Positions 32,013-39,958 of a DNA stretch of 40,069 nucleotides are shown here, in pieces. The stretch is from a virus: positions 1 to 40,069 of the IMG/VR virus record IMGVR_UViG_3300027782_000159. The stretch is one strand, 5' to 3'. The translations under genes and the position numbers were made by a program. A model generated the notes under the pieces. It made no database searches. It saw only the letters and a list, made by a program, of their open reading frames with translations, and was not told the origin of the DNA. The stretch's first letter is position 1, and every line of letters starts with the position of its first letter.

Positions 32013-32636
32013 ATGATTGGAAACCTAGGCGAGAACCTCAGCGTCCTCATATACTGTAATCACTCGGTCGCGCACGACTGGATGTCGTTCCTCTGCTGGT
32101 ACTCTTTCTACAAGAACCTCCCGGAAGCGAAAATAGCCGTTGGGTGCTCGAGGAGCAACCTGCGGTTCGACCTTTACTTCTGGACCAAGAGGCTCAACAT
32201 AGACTTCGAGTACATTAAGGGCGACTCGCCGATCTCCTACATGGAGCGGTTTTCGTCGAAGGGTAAGCTCTCGCTCCCGTGCCTCCTGGTCACGCCGGAC
32301 ATACTCAGCGTAAGGGAGATGGACGGGCATGAGGGTTTTTTCGGCGCGGGAAAAAACCATCAAAAAAGGGGATTCATGGTCGTCAACGACCCGAAAGCCG
32401 GGTTCGAGCCGAGGGAGGATTTGTTCTGCGAGGCGGTCGAAAACAAAATATCGAATTTTGTGTCCTATTCGCAGGGATGGGGAAACTTTAACACGGCAGA
32501 ATGGATAGATAGGGATGTGAATGCCCTCACGCCGTACATGCGTCTAAGCAAGTCGCCGTCGGGTCTGAACGAGAAGAGGATCAGCGAACTTTGGCACGGA
32601 GCCGTAAACGTTTTCAAGAATGTATCGAGAGGTTAA
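32013..32636 (+). CDS. Unknown protein, possibly transferase-like
   Basis: 207 residues. The opening SVLIYCNHSVAHDWMSFLCW suggests an N-terminal alpha/beta domain; FYKNLPEAKIAVGCSRSNLR and a late YSQGWGNFNTAEWIDRDVNA follow. The pattern vaguely recalls glycosyltransferases but has no D-x-D. Start ATG 32013 follows the previous stop by 8 bp. No family assigned. Confidence 0.65.
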   Translation: MIGNLGENLSVLIYCNHSVAHDWMSFLCWYSFYKNLPEAKIAVGCSRSNLRFDLYFWTKRLNIDFEYIKGDSPISYMERFSSKGKLSLPCLLVTPDILSVREMDGHEGFFGAGKNHQKRGFMVVNDPKAGFEPREDLFCEAVENKISNFVSYSQGWGNFNTAEWIDRDVNALTPYMRLSKSPSGLNEKRISELWHGAVNVFKNVSRG

Positions 32637-32638
32637 TC

Positions 32639-32938
32639 ATGAAAAGGTTCGATTTTGAAGGCGAAAATGATGACGAGGAATTCTTCGAGGACGAGGACGA
32701 CGAGGACGGAGAGGGCAAGGCTCTGTCGCCGAGGGAATACAGGGAGTTGCTCGACGAGGAGCAGATGATACAGCAGGAAAGCGTCGAGTTGGCGTACATA
32801 TCGCTCAACCAGGAACTCATAGGCAAGGCTATAAGCCTGTGCAAAAATTCATTTTGGTGGAAGTTTTGCACACTCGACACTCAGATAGGTATGATATCCA
32901 AGGTTTACGACAAACTCAAAAAGCTTCAGGATTCATAG
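32639..32938 (+). CDS. Acidic small protein
   Basis: 99 residues from ATG 32639, with GAGGTTAATC upstream. Residues 6-28 are almost all Asp/Glu (DDEEFFEDEDDEDGEGK); the rest is helical with hydrophobic SFWWKFCTLDTQIGM. It may mimic nucleic acid or act as a chaperone or scaffold; this is inference. It precedes the zinc-ribbon gene by 11 bp. Confidence 0.65.
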   Translation: MKRFDFEGENDDEEFFEDEDDEDGEGKALSPREYRELLDEEQMIQQESVELAYISLNQELIGKAISLCKNSFWWKFCTLDTQIGMISKVYDKLKKLQDS

Positions 32939-32949
32939 GAACAAAACAC

Positions 32950-33315
32950 ATGCCTCTATATGCCTTCAGATGCAAGAAATGCGAGAAAGTTTGGGAAGAG
33001 ATAGCAGACCACGACAAGCGCGGGAAATACAGCGGCGTGTCATGCCCGGGCTGCAAGTCGAAATCCAAGGAAAAACTCCTTACCTCCTGCACTTTCAAGT
33101 TCTCCAACCCCGTGGGGACAGACAAGTGGAACAGCGATTCCACTGGTCATGACTTCAGGCACAAGTACAACATGGAGCGACCAGGTGGGGTTTCCGAACA
33201 GAGGGCGTTCGCGGAGGACAACTCCCACGTTGGCGCCAGACCATACCAGGAAGCCGAACGGTCGAACCCGATAAACGATATCGAAATCGACAGTTCCTGG
33301 GGCGAAGTAAAATAA
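32950..33315 (+). CDS. FmdB-type zinc-ribbon protein
   Basis: 121 residues. MPLYAFRCKKCEKVWEE and SCPGCKSKSKEKLL give the two C-x2-C knuckles of the FmdB/CxxC_CxxC_SSSS family in the first 50 residues. The remainder is polar, disordered, ending with an acidic IDSSWGEVK. Such ribbons occur in phages near structural genes. Its role is unknown. Confidence 0.75.
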   Translation: MPLYAFRCKKCEKVWEEIADHDKRGKYSGVSCPGCKSKSKEKLLTSCTFKFSNPVGTDKWNSDSTGHDFRHKYNMERPGGVSEQRAFAEDNSHVGARPYQEAERSNPINDIEIDSSWGEVK

Positions 33316-33347
33316 TTCCGAGCAGACCTTCCCAACCAAAACAAGCC

Positions 33348-33358
33348 AGCCTTATAAT
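33348..33358 (+). promoter_or_regulatory. AGCCTTATAAT promoter candidate for the prkA operon
   Basis: Third copy of AGCCTTATAA in the window, placed 36 bp before the prkA ATG in a short intergenic gap. A weak GTGG/CCAC stem follows at 33364-33384. Confidence 0.5.
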
Positions 33359-33394
33359 GCTAGTGGCAAACCAGAATTTCCACGGAGACAAACA

Positions 33395-35467
33395 ATGAGC
33401 GGACTGAAAAAATTCATAGGCAACTTCAACCAGAGCAAGTTCAAGACACTAAACAGCGAGATGTCGTTCTCCGAGTACGTAGATCTCTGCTACCAGACCC
33501 CGAGGCTCATAAGGAACTCCTGGCAGATGATATACGACATGATCATCGAGAAGGGTCACGGGGTCACCGAGGAATACCGGAAGACCTACAAGCACTACAA
33601 CTTCTTCGACAACCCAGAATGCCCGATCATCGGTCTGACCCCGACGAAGGACGCCCTCGTCAAGTTCATCAAGGGAGCAGCCGGCAGTTTCGGCGCAGAG
33701 AAGAGAATACTCCTGCTCCACGGACCCGTGGGAAGTTCCAAGTCGACCATATGCCGATTGTTCAAGAGGGAGATGGAGACATACTCCACCACCGAATCCG
33801 GAGCCTGGTATTCGTTCAAGTGGGTCGACCTCCCCACCGGTCAGGACGGGATATACATCAAGGACGAGGACGAGTGCCCCATGCACGAGCAGCCGCTGAA
33901 GCTCCTGCCCCCGGAAGTCCGGAATCCGATCGTCGCGGACCTAAACCGCATACTGCTGGAATCCGTCTCCCCCGAGGAGAGGACCGACATGTACACGCTC
34001 AAGTGCGAGGGCGACCTCGACCCGAGATGCAACCTGTTCATGAACGAGCTCCTGAAGAGATATGACGGCGACCTGGAGAAGATACTTGAGAAGCACATCA
34101 GGGTCGTCCGAAAGGTGTACAGCGAGTCGTCGAGATGCGGCATCGCGACCTTCCAGCCGAAGGACGAGAAGAACCAGGACAGCACCGAACTCACCGGCGA
34201 CATAAATTTCAGCAAGATCAGCATGTTCGGCGCGGACTCGGACCCGAGGAGCTTCAACTTCGACGGGGAGTTCTGCGTGGGGAACCGCGGCATCATAGAG
34301 TTCATAGAGGCTCTCAAGCTGGACCAGGCGTTCCTCTACGACCTGCTCGGCGCGAGCCAGGAGCAGAGCATCAAGCCGAAGAAGTTCAGCCAGGTGTCCA
34401 TAGACGAAGCCATATTCTGCCATACAAACACCCCCGAGTACGAGAAGCTGAGGAGCAACCAGTACATGGAGGCTCTCAGGGACCGAACCGTCAAGATAGA
34501 TGTGCCGTACACGATCAGGTGGTCAGAGGAACTGAAGATACTGGAGAAGGACTACGGGTCGAGCAAGGTGAGGCAGCACATAGCCCCGCACACGCTCGAG
34601 GTCGCGGCTCTCTGGTCGGTCCTGACCAGACTCCACGACGACAAGGACGGCAAGCTGAGCCTCGTAGAGAAGGCTGAACTCTATGACGGCAAGCTGCTCC
34701 CGGGATGGACCGACGAGCAGGTCAAGGAACTCAAGGACAGGTACGCCGACGAGGGAATGTCCCGCGGCATATCGGTTCGTTACGTGCAGGACAAGCTCTC
34801 CAACTGCCTCGCCAACAACCACGAGTACGTCAACATGTTCATGGTCCTCAACGAACTGCGAGAGGGTCTGGAGGGGAGTTCGCTCCTCAACAACAAGGAT
34901 GACGTTGGTCGGTACATCACATGCATAGACTTGGTGGTCAAGAAGCTGACCGACATATTGAAAGCCGAAGTCCAGAAAGCCCTGGTCGGGGACGAGGACG
35001 CGGTGATCCGACTTTGCGGCAACTACATCGACAACATCATGGCTTACATCAACAAGTCGAAGATCAAGGACCCCATCACGGGGCAGGACCGAAAGCCCGA
35101 CGAGAGGCTCATGCGCTCCGTCGAGTCCAAGATAGACATCCCCGAGCCGGGCGCGGACGACTTCAGGAGGCAGATAGCGGCATTCATCGGCGACCTCGCG
35201 GTAAAGCAGAAGCAGTTCCGCTGGGATTCCAACCCGAAGCTCAGGAACGCCTTGGAGGCGAAGCTCTTCGAGGACGTCAAGGACACGATCAAGCTATCGG
35301 CGCTCAACGTCAGCGGGGCTACCGTGGTCGACAAGGACATCCAGGAGAAGATCGACGCGATAAAGACCAGGCTGATCAAGCAGTACGGTTACAACGAGCG
35401 GTCCGCCACCGACGTACTCGATTTCGTCGGAAGCATCTTCGCCCGCGGCGACCTCGCGGAAGACTAA
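33395..35467 (+). CDS. prkA: PrkA-family AAA/serine-kinase protein
   Basis: 690 residues, near bacterial PrkA/YeaG (about 640). The AAA module has Walker A GPVGSSKST (110-118), where usual GPVGGGKS is slightly changed, and a DEAIFCHTNTPEYEK sensor region (about 347-361) typical of the family. The second half carries the PrkA C-terminal domain with SRGISVRYVQDKLSN. In bacteria PrkA acts with YeaH and SpoVR in starvation and stress responses; it was described as a kinase and more recently as an AAA protease-like protein. Operon promoter at 33348; yeaH starts 43 bp downstream. Confidence 0.92.
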   Translation: MSGLKKFIGNFNQSKFKTLNSEMSFSEYVDLCYQTPRLIRNSWQMIYDMIIEKGHGVTEEYRKTYKHYNFFDNPECPIIGLTPTKDALVKFIKGAAGSFGAEKRILLLHGPVGSSKSTICRLFKREMETYSTTESGAWYSFKWVDLPTGQDGIYIKDEDECPMHEQPLKLLPPEVRNPIVADLNRILLESVSPEERTDMYTLKCEGDLDPRCNLFMNELLKRYDGDLEKILEKHIRVVRKVYSESSRCGIATFQPKDEKNQDSTELTGDINFSKISMFGADSDPRSFNFDGEFCVGNRGIIEFIEALKLDQAFLYDLLGASQEQSIKPKKFSQVSIDEAIFCHTNTPEYEKLRSNQYMEALRDRTVKIDVPYTIRWSEELKILEKDYGSSKVRQHIAPHTLEVAALWSVLTRLHDDKDGKLSLVEKAELYDGKLLPGWTDEQVKELKDRYADEGMSRGISVRYVQDKLSNCLANNHEYVNMFMVLNELREGLEGSSLLNNKDDVGRYITCIDLVVKKLTDILKAEVQKALVGDEDAVIRLCGNYIDNIMAYINKSKIKDPITGQDRKPDERLMRSVESKIDIPEPGADDFRRQIAAFIGDLAVKQKQFRWDSNPKLRNALEAKLFEDVKDTIKLSALNVSGATVVDKDIQEKIDAIKTRLIKQYGYNERSATDVLDFVGSIFARGDLAED

Positions 35468-35509
35468 CGGAAAGCTGTAAGCCGAACAAAAAAAGGAACG
35501 AGGTGATTT

Positions 35510-36724
35510 GTGCCACGACGCATAGAAGAGGACCATAAGGACTTTATAGATGTCGTCTCGGGGAGACTCAGGAAAGCCCTGAAGAAATTCATAAAGTCAG
35601 GCAAGATAGTAAGGTCCCGCGGGAAGCGCGGGAAGATATCAATCACCATCCCGAAGATAGACATACCCCAGATACTTTATGGTGACAACGGCACGGGAAC
35701 CGGTCGCGGTCAGGGCAAGGACGGCGACGTGATAGACAAGGGCAAGAAGGACAAGGGCAAGGGCAACGGCGCCGGGCAGGACGAGGGCGAGGGCATAACG
35801 GTCAGCCTCGACCTCGACGACGTCCTCAAGTTCATGCAGTCCGAGCTGGAACTCCCGAACCTCAAGCCCAAGGTAAACGACACTTTCGACGACATCAAGA
35901 TCAAGTACAACAACATATCGATGGTCGGTCCGGAATCCCTGCGCAACAACAAGAGGACTTTCCTCGAGGCTCTCAAGAGGCAGTCCGCCGACGGCAGCAT
36001 CGACAAGCTCGAGATGGTCCCGGGCATCAAGGTCCCGATCAAGATGGTCAAGCCGATCAAGAGGGACAAGCGCTACAGGCAGTACAGGGAGATCAAGATA
36101 CCTTCCAGCAACGCCCTCATCGTCTACGCCAGGGACGGTTCCGGGTCGATGGACCAGATGAAGTGCGAGATAGTCTCCGACATGGCTTGGTGGATAGACG
36201 TCTGGATCAGGAAGTTCTACAAGCGCGTCGAGAGGCTCTTCGTCTGGCACGACTCCATAGCGATGGAGGTGGACGAGGAGAAGTTCTACAACTACAGGTT
36301 CGGCGGCGGCACGACCTGCTCTTCCGCCCTCAAGTTCATAGCGAAACAGTTCGAGAACCGGTACAACCCGCACAAGTGGAACATATATGTCTTCTACTTC
36401 ACGGACGGCGACAACTGGAGCGAAGACAACAAGGTGTTCATCGACACGCTAAGGGAGTCGTTCCCGGAGAATCTCGTCAACATGGTCGGCATAACCCAGA
36501 TACTGCCGTGGAACTACACGAACAGCGTCAAGCACGTGGTCGACCAGGCTGTGCAGAGCGGCGACGTCGACAAGAGGAACGTCAGGACCGCGGAGATAGG
36601 CTCCAACGGCTCGGATTTCACGGAGGAGATGAGGAACGAGCAGATAATGGAGGCGATAAAGACGCTGATGGGTTCTGACAGAAATAAAATAAAGTTTCCC
36701 AAGGAGCTAGAGGATGGCGAGTAA
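35510..36724 (+). CDS. yeaH: YeaH/DUF444 protein with von Willebrand A domain
   Basis: 404 residues from a GTG start with ACGAGGTG upstream. A basic N-terminal segment (RSRGKRGKISITIPKI) is followed by a Gly/Lys linker (60-92) and a vWA domain with the MIDAS metal site DGSGSM (209-214) in NALIVYARDGSGSMDQMK; the FGGGTTCSSALKF and YFTDGDNW loops complete it. The usual partner of PrkA and SpoVR. The start of spoVR lies inside its last codons (11 bp overlap). Confidence 0.92.
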   Translation: MPRRIEEDHKDFIDVVSGRLRKALKKFIKSGKIVRSRGKRGKISITIPKIDIPQILYGDNGTGTGRGQGKDGDVIDKGKKDKGKGNGAGQDEGEGITVSLDLDDVLKFMQSELELPNLKPKVNDTFDDIKIKYNNISMVGPESLRNNKRTFLEALKRQSADGSIDKLEMVPGIKVPIKMVKPIKRDKRYRQYREIKIPSSNALIVYARDGSGSMDQMKCEIVSDMAWWIDVWIRKFYKRVERLFVWHDSIAMEVDEEKFYNYRFGGGTTCSSALKFIAKQFENRYNPHKWNIYVFYFTDGDNWSEDNKVFIDTLRESFPENLVNMVGITQILPWNYTNSVKHVVDQAVQSGDVDKRNVRTAEIGSNGSDFTEEMRNEQIMEAIKTLMGSDRNKIKFPKELEDGE

Positions 36725-38291
36725 GTTTTTCCACGGATCTTCGCTTCTCATAGGCAACAACACCATACCGGGCGTTCAGCTCCCGAAGGATCTGCGGGAT
36801 TTCGCGCAGAAGATACTGTACGCGTGCAGGGACTGGGGTCTGGACTTCTATCCCACGGTCGTCCAGCTTCTGACCTACGACGAGATATCCGAGGTCGCCG
36901 CGTACGGAGGCTTCCCTGTACGTTACCCCCACTGGTCTTTCGGGATGCAGTACGAGGAACTCCAGAGGGGATATGAATTCGGTGCGCACAAAATATACGA
37001 AATGGTTATCAATGCCTCGCCCTGCTACATCTATTGCCTCGACAGCAACACGCTGCTGGACCACCTGACCGTCATAGCCCACGCCACCGGTCACAACGAC
37101 TTCTTCAAGAACAACATACACTTCTCGGCGACCGACACCAACATGCTCAACAACATGGCGAACCACGCCAGCCGCATAAAGAAGTACATGACGCGTTGGG
37201 GCAAGGAGAGGGTCACGGAGTTCCTCGACTACCTCCTCAGGATAGACACGCTCATAGACGGCGCGTCAGCCTGGCACCAGAAGGTCATCAAGGACCGCAA
37301 CATAGCCGACAAGAGGGACTACAGGGTCCCGGTCAGGCTGAAAGTCGACAGCGACAGGTTCTACATGGACTCCTACATAAACACCAAGGACTTCAAGGTC
37401 CGCGAGGACGAGAAAGCCAAGGACAAGGACCTGGCTGACGAGCTTGGGTTCTTCATCGAGCCGGTCAAGGACATATTCGGGTTCCTCAGGGACAACGCGC
37501 CGCTCAAGCCGTGGCAGCAGGACATCATGTCCATGATCTACGAGGAGTCGATGTATTTCTACCCGCAGAGGCAGACCAAGGTATTAAACGAGGGCTGGGC
37601 TTCACTCACGGACCATGTCATCATGGCTGAGCAGGGCTACGTTTCCCTCGGTCAGAAGACGCACGACTCCGGCATAATCGATTACGCCATACACAAGATG
37701 GGGGTGCTCGGCGGCAAGTATTCCACGAACCCCTACAAGCTTGGCTTCAACCTCCTCATGGACATAAAGAAGAGGTGGGACAAGGGGCAGTTCGGCATGG
37801 AGTGGGACAGGTGCACCAACTCCAGCACGAAGGAGAAGTGGGATACCAAGGCTATGCTCGGCAAGGAGAAGATTTTCGAGGTGAGGAAATATTACGACGA
37901 CCTCACCCTGATCCACGAGTTCTTCACCGACGACTTCTGCCGCGAGCAGGAGTATTTCGAGTACAAGAAGTACCCGAACGGCGAGACCGTCCTCGAGAGC
38001 CACGACCACAAGAAGATAAAGAGGCATCTCATGGCTCGCCACGTCAACGGCGGGCTTCCCGACATAAGGCTGGCTGAGCCAAACTACAAGGGCAAGGGAT
38101 ACCTCATGCTCGAGCACCACCACGACGGGAGACCGCTGTACGACCCCTACCTCCGCGACGTCATGGTGGGTCTGAGGTTCATATGGCAGAACGACGTGTA
38201 CCTGTCGACCAAGGGGCACGACGGGAGCGACGTGGTGTACGAGTGTTTCGACTCGGACCCAGCCAACGTCAAGGTCAAGGGCAAGAAGTAA
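36714..38291 (+). CDS. spoVR: SpoVR-family protein
   Basis: 525 residues, typical length. The family hallmark HATGHNDFFKNN (123-134) follows YCLDSNTLLDHLTVIA; another conserved block is LNEGWASLTDHVIM (about 287-300), a putative metal or active-site region. SpoVR/YcgB partners PrkA and YeaH in proteobacteria and is needed for spore cortex in Bacillus; its biochemical activity is unsettled. GGAG and AGAGG precede the ATG within yeaH. It completes the three-gene operon. Confidence 0.94.
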   Translation: MASKFFHGSSLLIGNNTIPGVQLPKDLRDFAQKILYACRDWGLDFYPTVVQLLTYDEISEVAAYGGFPVRYPHWSFGMQYEELQRGYEFGAHKIYEMVINASPCYIYCLDSNTLLDHLTVIAHATGHNDFFKNNIHFSATDTNMLNNMANHASRIKKYMTRWGKERVTEFLDYLLRIDTLIDGASAWHQKVIKDRNIADKRDYRVPVRLKVDSDRFYMDSYINTKDFKVREDEKAKDKDLADELGFFIEPVKDIFGFLRDNAPLKPWQQDIMSMIYEESMYFYPQRQTKVLNEGWASLTDHVIMAEQGYVSLGQKTHDSGIIDYAIHKMGVLGGKYSTNPYKLGFNLLMDIKKRWDKGQFGMEWDRCTNSSTKEKWDTKAMLGKEKIFEVRKYYDDLTLIHEFFTDDFCREQEYFEYKKYPNGETVLESHDHKKIKRHLMARHVNGGLPDIRLAEPNYKGKGYLMLEHHHDGRPLYDPYLRDVMVGLRFIWQNDVYLSTKGHDGSDVVYECFDSDPANVKVKGKK

Positions 38292-38310
38292 AAAACAAAA
38301 GGAGTCCGTC

Positions 38311-38529
38311 ATGGATTGGTTGCTTTCGGAAGAGTTTGTATCGTTCTCGCAGAAGATAGCCGAAATATACGCGGAGAAGAAGAAGGTCAAGCAGGAGCTC
38401 AAGGAGTTCTACGACAAGTCGCAGGGCAAGCTGAAGGAGCTGGAGTCCAAGGCTTCCTCCCTCCAGGACGATTTCGAGTCGTGGAAGAAGTCCCAGCCGG
38501 ACGACCAGGCTAAACCCGCCAGAAAATGA
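38311..38529 (+). CDS. Small coiled-coil protein
   Basis: 72 residues, with AGGAG upstream. After MDWLLSEEFVSFSQKIAEIY it is one long charged helix (KKKVKQELKEFYDKSQGKLK onward) and ends with a polar tail. It follows spoVR by 19 bp and may belong to the same transcript, which then ends at the hairpin at 38535. Confidence 0.7.
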   Translation: MDWLLSEEFVSFSQKIAEIYAEKKKVKQELKEFYDKSQGKLKELESKASSLQDDFESWKKSQPDDQAKPARK

Positions 38530-38534
38530 CCTTG

Positions 38535-38555
38535 TCAAAAGACGGCTTTTGATTT
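38535..38555 (+). terminator. Weak intrinsic terminator
   Basis: TCAAAAG (38535-38541), loop ACGG, CTTTTGA (38546-38552), then TTT. The stem is AT-rich and the T-run short, so termination may be partial. It closes the prkA-yeaH-spoVR block. Confidence 0.4.
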
Positions 38556-38602
38556 AGATTCTCCCTCATGTCTTTTCCAGGCGCGAGTAAGTGGGTTTCG
38601 CT

Positions 38603-39958
38603 ATGAAGGTTGAAATCGTCGGTTTCGAGCATTTGCATTTACACTCCGACTTCTCCGTCCTTGACGGGCTTGGGACATGTGAGGAGTATGCCCTCCGCGC
38701 CACCCAGATAAACCAGAACTTCCTCACCATCAGCGACCACGGCATGCTCGGCGCCGTACCGAGGCAGATACGGGCATGCGACAAGGTCTGCGACAAGTTC
38801 GGCAAGGACAAGCTTTCCCCCATATTCGCCACCGAGCTTTACGTCAACAGGCTCCAGCCGCAGAGCAACTCGCTCGAGGACATGCAGAAGTTCTCTGGAG
38901 ACCTTTCCCCCGAAGAGTTACTGGAGCTCCGCCCAAGCCCCCACCTCCTCGCCATAGCGCACAACGAGATCGGCTACAAGAACCTCGTGAGGCTCACCAG
39001 CTGGGGCTGGACCAAGGGGTTCTACCGCAAGCCGAGGGTGAACTACGAGCAGCTCGAGAAGCACAAGGAGGGCTTGCTCTTCACGAGCTGCTGCTACAAC
39101 AGCGAGATCGGGCGGGCGTTCGAGTCCGGCGGCGAGGAGGCGGCGCTCTCCATGATCGACAGGTATGTCGGGATGTTCGGCAGGGAGAACTATTTCCTCG
39201 AGATAATGCTGCTTGATTTCGTGAAGCAGAAGCCCTACGACGCCTTCATAGTCAAGGCTCACCAGAAGACTGGTCTGAAGATAATCCTTTCGAACGACGT
39301 CCACTACTGCCGCAAGGAGGACAGCAAGCTGCAGCGGCTCATGCTGATGGTGCAGACCGGCAGGACGATACAGGACATAGAGAAAGCCATGAAGGGGGAC
39401 TCCATGCAGGACTTCTTCGAGCTGCAGGACAGCAACCTCTGGATGAAGTCGGAGGAGGAGATCAACGAGAAGTGGCTGAGCCACTACAGCGACGTGATCC
39501 CGTACGAGATATTCTGCGAGGCCAAGAAGAACACGGTCGAGATTTGCAGGAAGGCGAAAGGGGTGCAGCTGGACAGGAGTCTGAAGCTTCCCGTCTTCCC
39601 GGACTGCGACGAGAGGCTCAAGGAATATGTCGTCATCGGTTTCAGGGGAAGGAACCTACCGTCGACCAGGGAATACAGGGACAGGATCAAGGAGGAGCTC
39701 AGCCTTATCATAAGGAAGGGGTTCAGCACGTACTTCCTCATCCAGAAGATGATGACGGACGAGGCTAGGAAATGGTGCAGGGAGAACGTCGGCGGCGACG
39801 GTACCCAGGCTGTGGGTCCGGGGCGCGGATCCGCTTGCGGTTCGCTGGTGTGCTACTGTCTAGGGATAACGGACGTCGACCCCGTCTACGAAGGTCTGCT
39901 GTTCAGCAGGTTCATGAGCGAAGCCCGCGGGGGCAGGTCTATCTGCTTCGATGCCTGA
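38603..39958 (+). CDS. dnaE: N-terminal half of a family C (DnaE) DNA polymerase, ending before the catalytic site
   Basis: 451 residues from ATG 38603. The PHP domain opens with FEHLHLHSDFSVLDGLG and contains TISDHGML and SNDVHYC metal motifs. The palm begins: FSTYFLIQKMMTDEARKWCR and the nucleotide-binding GPGRGSACGSLVCYCLGITD (E. coli GPGRGSGAGSLVAYAL). After LLFSRFMSEARGG the sequence leaves the family pattern and stops within eight residues, just where the PDxDxDF catalytic aspartates should be. It therefore cannot polymerise alone. The second half is not in the window. The end overlaps the convergent gmd gene by 20 bp. Confidence 0.85.
   Translation: MKVEIVGFEHLHLHSDFSVLDGLGTCEEYALRATQINQNFLTISDHGMLGAVPRQIRACDKVCDKFGKDKLSPIFATELYVNRLQPQSNSLEDMQKFSGDLSPEELLELRPSPHLLAIAHNEIGYKNLVRLTSWGWTKGFYRKPRVNYEQLEKHKEGLLFTSCCYNSEIGRAFESGGEEAALSMIDRYVGMFGRENYFLEIMLLDFVKQKPYDAFIVKAHQKTGLKIILSNDVHYCRKEDSKLQRLMLMVQTGRTIQDIEKAMKGDSMQDFFELQDSNLWMKSEEEINEKWLSHYSDVIPYEIFCEAKKNTVEICRKAKGVQLDRSLKLPVFPDCDERLKEYVVIGFRGRNLPSTREYRDRIKEELSLIIRKGFSTYFLIQKMMTDEARKWCRENVGGDGTQAVGPGRGSACGSLVCYCLGITDVDPVYEGLLFSRFMSEARGGRSICFDA

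Noticed and set aside
39930-39958. Naturally split intein at the DnaE break
   Set aside because: The tail after the exon-like end would leave only about four residues (CFDA) for the N-intein, far shorter than known natural ones.
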